DNA of 64,000 bases from Macropodus opercularis (lineage: Eukaryota; Chordata; Actinopteri; Anabantiformes; Osphronemidae), in assembly GCA_030770545.1 (NCBI GenBank), contig CM061106.1, positions 18,974,001 to 19,038,000 of the forward strand. The letters run 5' to 3'. The notes under the pieces were generated by a model, which saw only the letters and a program-made list of their open reading frames with translations, was not told the origin of the DNA and did not search any database. Shown here one piece after another: positions 49,470-60,317 of this stretch. Position 1 is the stretch's first letter; each line of letters begins with the position of its first letter. A program made the translations under genes and the position numbers.

Positions 49470-50003
49470 TTGTCATTTAGCATGCTAGCAATTTGAAGTA
49501 TGAAGGGACACCTAGTCTCCAACCTGTCTGTATGTTATTCCTCATGTCTGCGTGGGTGCTGTTCGTGGTTTCCAGCTTCCTCCCACAGTCCAAAGACATG
49601 CAGTAAGGCTCATTGGAAACTTGCCTGTGATTGTGGTTGTCTATATGTGTGCTTGAATGTCTGTAGAACGCCAAGGTTCATTCACTAAAAGCTGCCTAGA
49701 ACCTGCGCAGAGAAACCCTACTGGATTTCTAGTCCGCAACGGATTTCTAGTGCATCCAATAAGGCTCAAAGGTTTGATGACGTCAGTTCCAAATGCTTGG
49801 AGCACTAGGCTTGTGTTTTGTGTTTGTTGAGGGTGTGCAATTTCTGTGTTTGTGGAGTTCCCTGATCCTCTAATGGCTAGCATGCCTAGCTCTCAATGGA
49901 ATTCTGGTGCTGGCTCTCTAGGACCAGAGTTGGCCACCAATGGCCGTGTGGATAGGATTCAGTGCTCTAGCCGCCGCGGCCAGGGTTCTCTCACTAAAAG
50001 CTG

Positions 50004-50078
50004 CGTAGTTGGCAGGATTCGAACCTGCACGGGGAAACCCCAATGGATTTCAAGTCCATCGCCTTAACCACTCGGCCA
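50004..50078 (-). pseudogene. tRNA-Ser(TGA) split by a 6.9-kb insertion
   Basis: The 3' 75 nt are here (anticodon 50050-50052). The remaining 5' end lies at 56957-56969 beyond the element. The break is inside box A. Apart from the insertion it matches the intact copy at 33805. Confidence 0.95.
50073..50078. repeat. Left target-site duplication CGGCCA
   Basis: CGGCCA here and at 56957-56962, but once only in the empty site at 33874-33879. Flank offsets to that site are 16199 (left) and 23083 (right). The difference, 6884, equals the element (6878) plus 6. Confidence 0.85.
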
Positions 50079-50160
50079 AAAACAGGGCAAAAGGGACTGC
50101 TTGGGAGGGGAAAAAGAAAGAAAAGAAAGGGGGAAAAGGGGGAAGGAGAAAAGAAAGTGA
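50079..50160 (+). other. Polypurine left end of the transposon
   Basis: About 80 nt are almost purely A and G on the + strand (GGGAGGGGAAAAAGAAAG and similar runs). This is downstream of the gene's 3' end. No gene is visible from here to 50520. Confidence 0.5.
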
Positions 50161-50523
50161 AAATCAATAATACTTCATAATGATTCATCATTACAAAATG
50201 TGCAATGTCTCTGTTATCTGCATCATAGGTTTATACATTTGTATAATACATTTAGCGATCACAGATATTCTCAAAGCTCTTTCAACTGTGGTGATTCAAT
50301 ACCTACATTTTTGTGATGTTAAGTAAAATAACAGATAAATAAACACACAATCAGAATTTGTAACATTTAGGCTCTGTATGAACTACACCCATGATGTTTA
50401 CTTTATGTCATGATCATTGCTCATCAACAGACTGCTTGGAAAAGTAATGCACATGTAAGACATAACTCCAATAAATATATAACCACACACACACGCATAC
50501 CTTATGTAAATTTAATGTCACAC

Positions 50524-50594
50524 ACTCTTGCCAGGATTTGCACCTGGAGTCTTCCATCCAAGGGATGGATGTGTTGCTATTACACCACAAGAGT
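50524..50594 (-). ncRNA. 71-nt tRNA-like sequence (Gly-like) inside the transposon
   Basis: On the minus strand, acceptor ACTCTTG pairs perfectly with CAAGAGT and flanking CACAC/GTGTG nearly extends it. TGGTGTAATAGCAACA fits a D-arm, CATCC/GGATG an anticodon stem, and CCAGG-TGCAAAT-CCTGG a perfect T-arm. The length equals eukaryotic tRNA-Gly. With the stem CATCC/GGATG the loop ATCCCTT would give anticodon CCC, but an alternative register also pairs, so identity is uncertain. The T-loop begins TG, not TT, so it is probably a relic or a tRNA-mimic. Confidence 0.5.
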
Positions 50595-50607
50595 TGTGTG
50601 TGTTATT

Positions 50608-50613
50608 TTTATT
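50608..50613 (-). terminator. Polyadenylation signal AATAAA for the transposase gene
   Basis: AATAAA on the minus strand, 64 nt past the stop codon at 50678-50680. It is the closest canonical hexamer. Confidence 0.5.
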
Positions 50614-50677
50614 TTTAGTAGTAAACCACAAACCACAAACACACAATTTCACATGCTTAACAGACAATAAACAAACA

Positions 50678-53600
50678 CTAAACACCACCTAAATTCTCCC
50701 TCCATTGATCCAAGGAAAGACCTGAGGCTGGACAGTACCACTGCCCTTTCTGCTGAGTGTGGCCAGTTGTTTTGTTTTTATCCTTCCCACACTGCTTGCA
50801 TGTATAATGGTATACTTCCTTCCTTGTGTTTTTTCGTGGAGGTTCACCCCTAGCCACTCTCTCCGCATCTTCCTGTTCCCTTTTCTGTCTCCTCCATTCA
50901 CGCTGCCTAGGTGGAGCAGTAGTGCTAGGTGTTGGCACATTATCACGTGGCTGGAGCTGAGGAGCAGGCTGGTTCACAGCAAATGCTGACTGAGCAGGTG
51001 ACGAGTTGTGTGGAAATGGTGAGTAGGATACAGGAGGTGGAAAAAGAGACATTGGAGCAGGTGGGTGGTTGGCGAAGGGTGAGTAGGATCCAGGCGGTGG
51101 AAAACGAGAGGTTGGAGCAGGTGGGTAGTTGGTGAAGGGTGAGTAGGATCCAGGCGGTGGAAAACGAGAGGTTGGAGCAGGTGGGTAGTTAGCAAAGGGT
51201 GAGAAGGACCCAGGAGGCGGAAATTGAGAAGGTGGAGCTGGTGAATAGGATCCAGGTGGAAGGGTGGGCCATACCCATGCAGGATTAGGGGCCGTCGCTG
51301 ACCTGTCTGAGGTGCGCTTACGTATAGTGGATTGTCCCTCCTTGTTTTCTGGCTCCTCAAAAACCATGGTCTCATGGCCACGCGTTGCAGGAAATGCTGG
51401 AAGAGTCCGCGCGTCAGGTAGTTGCTCCTTTGCCAGGTGCACTTGTTTGGGGAGTACAGATCCCTGAAGCAGCATGTCCCTGTCTGTGCGTTTATCTCTT
51501 CTTAGCAGCCTAGAAGGCAAATAAATTTACTTAAAAAAAATAGAATAATCTTCTAATATATACATACATACATATACAATAACTATTATGAATATGTAAT
51601 TATTCAGTTCATATATGTACACACACAAATAGTTATATTAGACATTAGAGTGGGAAAGGCTCACCATGAAGACACTGTTGTGGTGTTGATGGGGACCAGT
51701 TGTAAGTTGGTCTGATCCAGAATAGCTCTGCTGTCCGCTAGCAGTTGTTTAATGTGGCTGTAGACCAACACAATAGACTGTGGGATGGGCAGAGTTTTAC
51801 CCTTTGTGTCCTTGGGTCTGTTTCGTGCTTGCTGAAACTCTTTTAAAAGTCTAAGACAAACACATTCACAGACCCTGTGGACTTCAGGGTCCTGGGCTGC
51901 CTGCCCATGAGTCATGAAAAGCCTGTGGGGAAAAAAGGACAGTGAATATGGTAATATATACCAATTAACATTTAACCCTGTAATGATTGCAGCCATCAGA
52001 ATCACCTCTCTGCTGCCTGCTGTCCAGGAGCAGAACCACTGCGCTTTCTGGATGCTCTCCAAGGTCCTGATAAGGTCCTCTTCCTTGCCTTCACACTGTA
52101 TTTCGTAGGAGCCTTATCGATGGAATGGAGAGCTGTATAAAAGTGTATGATGTCATCCTCCTCCTTTGAGGATAACGCAGTGATTGTTCTGTTCAGTCCA
52201 ACCAGGTAGCCTGCCAGGTTATCAACCTCCTTCCAACCCAAGACCCCCCTAGAATCCCTGTGTGTCATCTGAAAAGTAAAAAAGTGTAAAATTATGATAA
52301 ACTGTTTCTTGACGGTCATATGAGTAAGGATGAACTTCTATACACTTTGAACTGTTTTACTTTACCAACCAACTGCTCCTTTTAAAAGGTTATTGTCGTG
52401 TTATTTTTAATATCAGCTGTAGTATTTGATGATTACCTGGCCTGATGTGCTAGGAACTGAAGGGTCACTGTCACCATGATCCTCCTCCTCCTCCTCCTCC
52501 TCCTCTGGCTCTTCACTCCAATTGATATCCCCTGTTGCTTCTGAGTCACCATCCTGACTAGACACCTGGGCTCCCATCAGTGTGAAGGAGTCAGCTGCCC
52601 CTAGGTCTGCTGCTTGGCATACAGTTGTGTCAGCTGGACCCTCATCCTCCTCAGTCTCTTCCAGTGAAACTGCGAGCATTTCCTCACTTTGCTGTGGAAT
52701 GAGGAAGTCACCTTTATTGGACTGGGCCAACAAGTATTCCACAGCAATGCGTTCCCCTGTGAACATTTTTACCAGATAGTAGAAGAAGACACAAAACATT
52801 AATGTAAGGGAGAGAGAGCAAGGTACACACTCAGCATTGTGCATTCAGCTCAGCATTATCATCTTACCCGTGGGTTTGCCAGGGGGAGTGAATTCTGGTA
52901 CCAGAGCACAACCAAGGACCCGTTGACTCATGCTGTTTAGATGAGACATCAAACGGACATCAAATGTCCTGAGAGTTGATGCCCCCACCACAGCTACTGC
53001 TTCTTTTGCCCGGGACATGTTCCACCGTGACACCCCCTCCAACATATACATCTGTGTGTGCATTGCATTACATCTCCAGCCTACAATGAAAATTTAAACA
53101 ATGAATATTACTTGGTCATTAACAGCTCATTTTAAATTTCCTGTCTCCATTCAAAAGGCATGAGACACTTTGCTCGAGGAGGTTGACACAGCAGCAATAC
53201 TGTCAGTTAAGAAAAACTACTTGAAGACACTGCAAGTTAAAATTTTACCTGGAATGAAGGCACACTGGTGGCGGTGAAAACTTTCCAGTGAGGAGGACCC
53301 TCTACCACACCTGAGGACATCAAGGACTTTTCCTCCCTTTTGAAGTGTCCCTGTCTTTGTGTATAATTCTACACCTACAGGGTCCTGAATGCATCCCAGA
53401 TGCTTCTGCTGTACATCCCACACATGGCGCATACTGTCCGGGTTCACCAGGCGAAGCCCTGTGGTGTCAGTCAGCTCCCACACTGATTCCAGCAAAGCTG
53501 AAATCATGTTTCGACTTTCTTCAACCTTGCGCGTCCTCCGTCTGCAGTGCTTTGCCAGTTCACCTGCGCTAATGCTGGACATTATCTGTGCCTCAGTGGG

Positions 53601-56152
53601 AACCTGTCCACCATGGCCGCTCTTCCACTCCCCTTTCTTGGCCTCCTTTAAACGTTCCACATCCTTCTGATCCCACTCAAAAATACAGGAGGAAAGCTTG
53701 GAACAGAAGGTACCATACAGAGGGTGGTGCTCTGTGGTAAGACCGCAGTTAAATCTTCGCATGAAGTGAAAAATGTCCAGTCTTACCACAGACGTCCATG
53801 GCCTAAAGAGGTTCAGCACTGGAGGCACACCTGTGAAAAAATGCAAAAAGTATTAAACATGTGGAAAATTATGTTTTAGCATTTTGTGTATTACATGCAT
53901 ATGACACTGTTGGTTAATACCACAGACTACTATCCCACCTGACTGGCTGCAGCAGTCCCGGTCAACATAGATCACGTCTGGCTCTGGCTCCTCAGCATCC
54001 TTATAGCGCTTCACGATGCTCTGACACAACTCTTCCAGCCCTGCTCCTTCACCCGTCGTCAAAACGCTGTTCAGAACCTGACCGAGCTCATTGCCAACGT
54101 TTGTCATCCACGCAGCTGTCTCCCCAATGCTGCCAGCCAGCTTCTTCGTTATCTGAAAAACAGATGTTATTCTCTAATGAAAACTGTACAACTTTAGCAG
54201 AAAAGGATAAACTTGCCTAAATGTTGTTGCAACACAAAAATCATTCAAATATTTAGTTAATATCAGGGGCAACAATAGTTAATTCCCTACCTTCTTTGTA
54301 GAGTCCATCTTAAGGATTCTACCATAGGTAGACGTGATCACACCTTTCATCTCATCTAAATGGCTGAGGATGTCATTAGAATGAACCGTTTCAAACCACT
54401 GGGCAAGTGGAAGGGGTCTGAAAGGTGGAGGAGGACTATAAACAGGCAGTGATGCAGTGAGAACAGCCTTCTTGGAATGAAGCTCACAGTCAGAGAGGTA
54501 CCGGATGGTCTGTCGTGCCCACTCCTCACTGTGTACTTCTTCTAATGCTGACTTAAAATATGAGGAACTGTTGCCACTGGTCCTTGGTTTAAGGAAGGTC
54601 ACACATTTCCTGTCCAGTGCTAGCTGTGTAGTCAACACTGCTGGAAACAGACTTTTGTGTGCCACATCCAGCTGGGCAAGGATGTCCTGGCTCCAAGGAC
54701 ACACGGGTAGCTTGCAATTGCTGCAACGTGGATAGTCCCCTCCAACCAGGTAGTAGCGGCTATCCATATCAATCACTTCCCTCACCTTCGGGTAGATACC
54801 TGAGTGGTGCATTTTGCGGCTACACTGTGGGCATTTCAGGGGAATACCCCACATTCTCATTGGTGCCCAGATAAACATCCTCTGCCTGAAATACCACCCA
54901 GACTCCGGAGGAGATGGCTTGGGTAACAGCGGAGGATAAAACCAGTTGGCCTCAATTTTCTGTTTCAATTGACCTGTCGGCTCATATAAACACTTAGCAA
55001 TCCACACCCGATCTGCTGGCTGAAGAACTTTTTTGAACTGACTGGGAAGAAACCCCTCCCAATCAATAAGAGCCTGATGAAGAGGAAGTGGTGATGGGGC
55101 CTGTGGAACTGGCATTGCTGCTGATCTATGATGTTCTAGGGTGGAGCTATCTGCTGGAGGTTTCTGTGAACATAGTGTAGGCTGCGGAGAGAGTATCTGC
55201 TGCAAGGGCGCTGCTCTCTGTAGAGATGGTGCAATCTGTGGGGATGTAGTCACCTGTGTTGATGGCTTCACGTATGGAGACCGATGGTCAGGCTCAGATG
55301 ATGGCAGCCTGGGTGATGGAGTAGGCCGAGAAGAATGGACAGAAGAAACCATTAGGGTCCCATAGTGGTGAGACTCAATGTGCTGCAGCAGCCCTATAGT
55401 CCCCTCAACCTGGGCACCACAAGTGTCACACTTTTCTTGAGCATGGTTGTCAGAGAGGTGTTCTGAAAATTGTTCTGCATCCACAACCTTATTACACAGA
55501 GAACATGTCACTCCCTGTCCTACTTGTGATGTGCCTGTCTCCTTAATAACTTTGCCTGTCCATGTGCATCCCGCGTTTGATGCCTCACTTGAGCAGCTGC
55601 CTTCCTGAGATGGTCCTGCCTTGCTTGAGGAGCTGCCTGCATGAGATGGACCTGCGTCACTTGAGCAGCTGCCTTCCTGAGATGGTCCTGCCTTGCTTGA
55701 GGAGCTGCCTGCATGAGATGGACCTGCCTCACTTGAGCAGCTGCCTGCCTGAGATGGACCTGCCTTGCTTGAGTCTGTCTCTCTTTCTGTTCCTGCCTCC
55801 TTCCTTACTTGTTCTGGGGGCTGCGAGCAGGGATAAGACAATCATACATAATTGCATACTAATTGTTATTCAAATAATTTCAAGAATAATACTAAAATAA
55901 GTTTGTGCAGAAACATGTACAAGTAAAATAACACCATATACTGACCTTATGAAACCCACAAGAACATATGATCTGTCTGCCAAACAGGTCCACTGCACTA
56001 CGGCTCTGCAGGGGACAAGCATCAATACGTTCCAGGGTCTCTTTCCATTTCTTGCTACCAGGCCTTTTGCCAGTAGTGAAGTGGTACCTGCCCTGGGCAT
56101 ATTTATGGCAGATGTCCAGCCAATAAGAGTTGGACTTTCCTGTTTTTGTCAT
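50678..56152 (-). CDS. Transposase-like DDE protein, 1472 aa, nine coding exons
   Basis: Exons (minus strand): 56152-55946, 55820-54291, 54152-53939, 53830-53249, 53080-52868, 52756-52437, 52268-52006, 51922-51665, 51509-50678. Every intron begins GT and ends AG, phases agree at all eight joins, and the sum is 4419 nt with one stop. Visible parts: Ser/Gly-rich repeats (about residues 87-149), two C2H2-type fingers (C175,C178,H190,H195; C200,C203,H216,H220), a four-cysteine domain (C399,C402,C435,C438) like that of many unnamed teleost proteins (DUF6729 type), then an RNase H-type core with KMDSTKK (D575), VIYVDRDCC (D643), LDIFHF (D669, H672), SLESFH (E833) and LEGVSRWN (859-865). An acidic Glu tract follows in exon 6, Pro-rich 20-residue repeats in exon 9, and C1433/C1436/H1446/C1455 at the end. 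The likely role is cut-and-paste transposition. A KDZ-like family is possible but I cannot place it. The ATG at 56152 sits 2 nt inside an exon whose acceptor is TTTGCAG. Confidence 0.85.
51010..51260 (-). repeat. In-frame 60-bp coding repeat in exon 9
   Basis: Four to five units of about 20 residues with the pattern FPPPGSYSPF-NYPPAPTSR. Pro/Ser/Tyr-rich and probably disordered, between the catalytic part and the terminal zinc knuckle. Confidence 0.75.
55590..55790 (-). repeat. In-frame 96-bp coding repeat in exon 2
   Basis: About two copies of a 96-bp unit, each made of two alternating half-units encoding (S/K)(K/E)AGPSQ-GSCSS and AGPSHAGSS. Low-complexity Ser/Gly linker ahead of the zinc fingers; length likely varies between copies. 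Confidence 0.7.
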
Positions 56153-56154
56153 GT

Positions 56155-56591
56155 CTGCAAACATAATATGAACAAAAGCACAAAAAGAATAATTGTTGTC
56201 ATTTAACATTCTTAAGAATGTGTCACAAACTGTATCTATTGCATGTGACCAGGAGAGGAACAGTTATTACATTGTGATTAATTTGACATTACGATTAATT
56301 TGGAAAAGCAGAAAATAAAAGTGAGTGATAGAGAAAGCAAATTTATATGAAGTTTAGTTGAGACATTAACAAGTGCTGGTCACCAGTGAATAAGTTCTGC
56401 CACAAACTCTACAGTGACAAAGGTGATTATTGGTATGTTTTTGAGAACTCTGTCAGATGTGTAATTATTCTACAATTAACAAAATTACGCTTACACTTGT
56501 CCTGGCGTTTTAGCATTAGCAAATCACATAGAAAACAACGTAGCGTATAAACATTACGTCGACGTAACAAACTTGACAATGTTACACTTAC
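56155..56591 (-). other. Probable 5' UTR intron of the transposase gene
   Basis: A strong donor (GGAG followed by GTAAGTG, GT at 56591-56590) upstream and the acceptor TTTGCAG ending at 56155 frame a 437-nt noncoding stretch. This explains why the first coding exon starts almost at its ATG. Confidence 0.5.
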
Positions 56592-56703
56592 CTCCACCGA
56601 ACGTATTGCAAAACCTGAACGACAACGTAATTACATAAAAAGAAAGTGTAAACTTAAGTCATTCGTTCAACACTGTGCAAAGTTTACCTGTTTACTTCGA
56701 CCG

Positions 56704-56711
56704 GTATATAG
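56704..56711 (-). promoter_or_regulatory. Candidate TATA box of the transposase gene
   Basis: GCTATATA on the minus strand, about 25-30 bp before a start site near 56680. That would give a short noncoding first exon ending at the donor at 56592. Confidence 0.4.
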
Positions 56712-56813
56712 CTTAGTACTGTACAATCCTTCGGGAGCTACAGCGCACAAAGAAACATCCGGGTCACATTCGCGCAAGTGCGCTGTGAACGCTGATTGGG
56801 TGTTTTGCCCCGT

Positions 56814-56939
56814 TGTTCGGACTTTGTTAGGAATTGTTCGGACTTTGTTAGGAATTGTTCGGACTTCGTTCGGAAGTGTTCGGACTTCGTTCGGAAGTGT
56901 TCGGAAATGGTTAGGAAGTGTTCGGACATGTTTGGCCGT
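56814..56939 (+). repeat. Six 21-bp tandem repeats at the transposon's right end
   Basis: Units start at 56814, 56835, 56856, 56877, 56898 and 56919. All begin TGTTCGGA; the first two are identical, as are the third and fourth, and the last two have diverged. They lie between the promoter and the element's end. The long open frames through them exist only because 21 is a multiple of three. Confidence 0.85.
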
Positions 56940-56956
56940 CCGATCGGTGGAAGGTA

Positions 56957-56962
56957 CGGCCA
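56957..56962. repeat. Right target-site duplication CGGCCA
   Basis: Partner of 50073-50078. Directly followed by CAACTACCTGCC, the array sequence found after the empty site at 33879. Confidence 0.85.
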
Positions 56963-57638
56963 CAACTACCTGCCAATGTAAAGGGTTGCAATTTGAAGTA
57001 TGAAGGGACAACTAGTCTCAAACCTGTCTGGATGTTATTGCTAATATCTATGTGGGTTCTCTCCGTGGTCTCTGCCTTCCTCCCACAGTCCAAAGACATG
57101 CAGTTAGGCTGATTGGAAACTTGCCTGTGATGATGATTGTGGTTGTCTATACCTGTGGTTGTATGTCTGTACAACGTCAGACTGGCGATCCAGCAGTTCC
57201 ATAGCCAGTTGGGATAAGCTCCAGTGGGGAAGAAGCGGGATGAGATGAATGAATGAGTTGGAAAAACAGCCACCACTGGTCTAGTGGCTGGGATTGAGTG
57301 GTCTAGCTGCCGTGGCCAGGGTTCACTCACTAAAAGCTGCCTAGAGCCTGCAGAGGTAAACCCTGATGGATTTCTAGTCCCTAAAGGATCTCTAGTGCAT
57401 CCAATAAGGCTCAAAGGTCTGATGACGTCAGGTCCAAATGCTTGGAGGACTAGGCTTGTGATTTGTGTTGGTTGAGGTTGTGCAATCCGTCTCTTTTTGA
57501 GTTCCCTGATCTTCTAATGCCTAGCTCTCAATGGAATTCTGGTGCTGGCTCTCTAGGACCAGAGTTGGCCATCAATGGCCGTGTGGATAGGATTCAGTGC
57601 TCTAGCCGCTGCGGCCAGGGTTCTCTCACTAAAAGCTG

Positions 57639-57720
57639 CGTAGTTGGCAGGATTCGAACCTGCGCGGGGAAACCCCAATGGATTTCTAGTCCATCGCCTT
57701 AACCACTCGGCCACAACTAC
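57639..57720 (-). tRNA. tRNA-Ser(AGA), canonical
   Basis: Duplicate of 34556 at +23083. Anticodon at 57685-57687. Confidence 0.93.
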
Positions 57721-58317
57721 TTGTCATTTAGCATGCTAGCAATTTGAAGTATGAAGGGACACCTAGTCTCCAACCTGTCTGTATGTTATTCCTCATGTCT
57801 GCGTGGGTGCTCTTCGTGGTTTCCAGCTTCTTCCCACAGTCCAAAGACATGCAGTAAGGCTAATTGGAAACTTGCCTGTGATTGTGGTTGTCTATATGTG
57901 TGCTTGAATGTCTGTAGAACGCCAGACTGGCGATCCAGCAGTCCAATAGCCAGTTGGGATAAGCTCCAGTAGCGAAGAAGGAGGATGAGATGAGTAAATG
58001 AGTTGAAAAAACAGCCACCACTGGTCTGGTGGCTAGGATTTAGTGGTCTAGCTGCAGTGGCCAGGGTTCACTCACTAATAGCTGCCTAGAGTCTGCGTGG
58101 GGAAGCCCTGATGGATTTCTAGTCCGCAAAGGATTTCTAGCGCATCCAATAAGGCTCAAAGGTCTGATGACATCAGTTCCAAATTCTTGAAGCACTAGGC
58201 TTATGTTTTGTGCTTGTTGAGGGTGTGCAATTCCTGTCTTTTTGGAGTACCCTGATCTTAAAACCCCAATGGAATATTGGTGCTAGTTCTCGAGGACCAG
58301 AGTTGGCCACCAATGGC

Positions 58318-58362
58318 CAATGGATTTCTAGTCTATCGCCTTAACCACTCGGCCACAACTAC
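58318..58362 (-). pseudogene. 45-nt 5'-half fragment of tRNA-Ser(AGA)
   Basis: Duplicate of 35235 at +23083. Closes unit 9. Confidence 0.85.
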
Positions 58363-59327
58363 CTGTCATTCAGCATGGTAGCAATTTGAAGTATGAAGGG
58401 ACACCTAGTCTCGAACCTGTCTGTATGTTATCGCTCATGTCTGCGTGGGTTCTCTCCGTGGTCTCCAGCTTCCTCCCACAGTCCAAAGACATGCAGTTAG
58501 GCTGATTGGAAACTTGCCTGTGATTGTGGTTGTCTATATGTGTGCTTGAATGTCTGTAGAACGCCAGACTGGCGATCCAGCAGTCCCATAGCCAGTTGGG
58601 ATAGGCTCCAGTAGGGAAGAAGCGTGATGAGATGAATGAATGAGTTGGAAAAACAGCCACCACTGGTCTAGTGGCTAGGATTGAGTGGTCTAGCTGCCGT
58701 GGCCAAGGTTCATTCACTAAAAGCTGCCTAGAACCTGCGCAGAGAAACCCTAAAGGATTTCTAGTCCATCCAATAAGGCTCAAAGGTCTGATGACGTCAG
58801 TTCCAAATGCTTGGAGCACTAGGCTTGTGTTTGTTGATGGTGTGCAATCCCTCTCTTTTTGGAGTTGCCTGATCTTCCAATGGCTAGCACGCCTAGCTCT
58901 TAAAACTCCAAAAGAATTCTGGTGTTGGCTCTCGAGGACCAGAGTTGGCCACCACTGGCTTAGTGGCTAGGATTCAGCGGTCAAGCTACAGTGGCCAGGG
59001 TTCACTCACTAAAATCTGCCTAGAACCTACGCAGAGAAACCCTACTGGATTTCTAGTCCGCAACGGATTTCTAGTGCATCCAATAAGGCTCAAAGGTTTG
59101 ATTACGTCAGTTCCAAATGCTTGGAGCACTAGGCTTGTGTTTTGTGTTTGTTGAGGTTGTGCAATTCCTGTGTTTGTGGAGTTCCCTGATCCTCTAATGG
59201 CTAGCATGCCTAGCTCTCAATGGAATTCTGGTGCTGGCTCTCTAGGACCAGAGTTGGCCACCACTGTTCGTGTGGATAGGATTTAGTGCTCTAGCTGCCG
59301 CGACAAGGGTTCTCTCACTAAAAGCTG

Positions 59328-59409
59328 CGTAGTTGGCAGGATTCGAACCTGCGCGGGGAAACCCCAATGGATTTCTAGTCCATCGCCTTAACCACTCGGC
59401 CACAACTAC
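59328..59409 (-). tRNA. tRNA-Ser(AGA), canonical
   Basis: Duplicate of 36245 at +23083. Anticodon at 59374-59376. Confidence 0.93.
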
Positions 59410-60235
59410 TTGTCATTTAGCATGCTAGCAATTTGAAGTATGAAGGGACACCTAGTCTCCAACCTGTCTGTATGTTATTCCTCATGTCTGCGTGGGTGCT
59501 GTTCGTGGTTTCCAGCTTCCTCCCACAGTCCAAAGACATGCAGTAAGGCTCATTGGAAACTTGCCTGTGATTGTGGTTGTCTATATGTGTGCTTGAATGT
59601 CTGTAGAACGCCAAGGTTCATTCACTAAAAGCTGCCTAGAACCTGCGCAGAGAAACCCTAAAGGATTTCTAGTCCATCCAATAAGGCTCAAAGGTCTGAT
59701 GACATCAGTTCCAAATGCTTGGAGCACTAGGCTTGTGTTTGTTGATGGTGTGCAATCCCTCTCTTTTTGGAGTTGCCTGATCTTCTAATGGCTAGCACGC
59801 GTAGCTCTTAAAACTCCAAAAGAATTCTGGTGTTGGCTCTCGAGGACCAGAGTTGGCCACCACTGGCTTAGTGGCTAGGATTCAGCGGTCAAGCTACAGT
59901 GGCCAGGGTTCACTCACTAAAAGCTGCCTAGAACCTGCACAGAGAAACCCTACTGGATTTCTAGTCCGCAACGGATTTCTAGTGCATCCAGTAAGGCTCA
60001 AAGGTTTGATGACGTCAGTTCCAAATGCTTGGAGCACTAGGCTTGTGTTTTGTGTTTGTTGAGGGTGTGCAATTTCTGTGTTTGTGGAGTTCCCTGATCC
60101 TCTAATGGCTAGCATGCCTAGCTCTCAATGGAATTCTGGTGCTGGCTCTCTAGGACCAGAGTTGGCCACCACTGGTCGTGTGGATAGGATTTAGTGCTCT
60201 AGCCGCCGCGGACAGGGTTCTCTCACTAAAAGCTG

Positions 60236-60317
60236 CGTAGTTGGCAGGATTCGAACCTGCGCAGGGAAACCCCAATGGATTTCAAGTCCATCGCCTTAAC
60301 CACTCGGCCACAACTAC
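60236..60317 (-). tRNA. tRNA-Ser(TGA)
   Basis: Variable-arm variant as at 28061. Anticodon at 60282-60284. Confidence 0.85.

Larger units (their letters stand above)
50079..56956 (-). mobile_element. 6.88-kb DDE-type DNA transposon inserted in a tRNA-Ser gene
   Basis: A single block of unrelated, lower-GC sequence interrupts the array exactly between two copies of CGGCCA. It carries one multi-exon transposase-like gene reading right to left, purine-rich DNA at the left end (50079-50160) and six 21-bp repeats at the right end (56814-56939). I cannot see terminal inverted repeats: the left end AAAACAGGGCAAAAGG and the right end, read inward, TACCTTCCACCGATC, do not match. Exact ends therefore rest on the empty-site comparison. 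The superfamily is not assigned. The intact reading frame and clean duplication suggest a fairly recent insertion. Confidence 0.85.
47823..58670. repeat. Higher-order unit 9, split by a transposon
   Basis: Without the inserted element the unit would be about 3.97 kb. It holds AGA (variant), AGA, the disrupted TGA, AGA and the 45-nt fragment. Confidence 0.75.

Noticed and set aside
52488..52510. CCT repeat as a microsatellite
   Set aside because: It is inside exon 6 and encodes the Glu tract of the transposase-like protein in frame.
55141..55365. Plus-strand open frames opposite the transposase exons
   Set aside because: Antisense shadows of exons 2, 4 and 9 with no recognisable domain.
50079..56956. 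Helitron or Crypton as the type of the inserted element
   Set aside because: A 6-bp target duplication and DDE-type motifs are present; no Rep/helicase or tyrosine-recombinase motif is visible.
56785..57003. Open frames through the 21-bp repeats
   Set aside because: Open in several frames only because the unit is 21 bp; low complexity and no start context.
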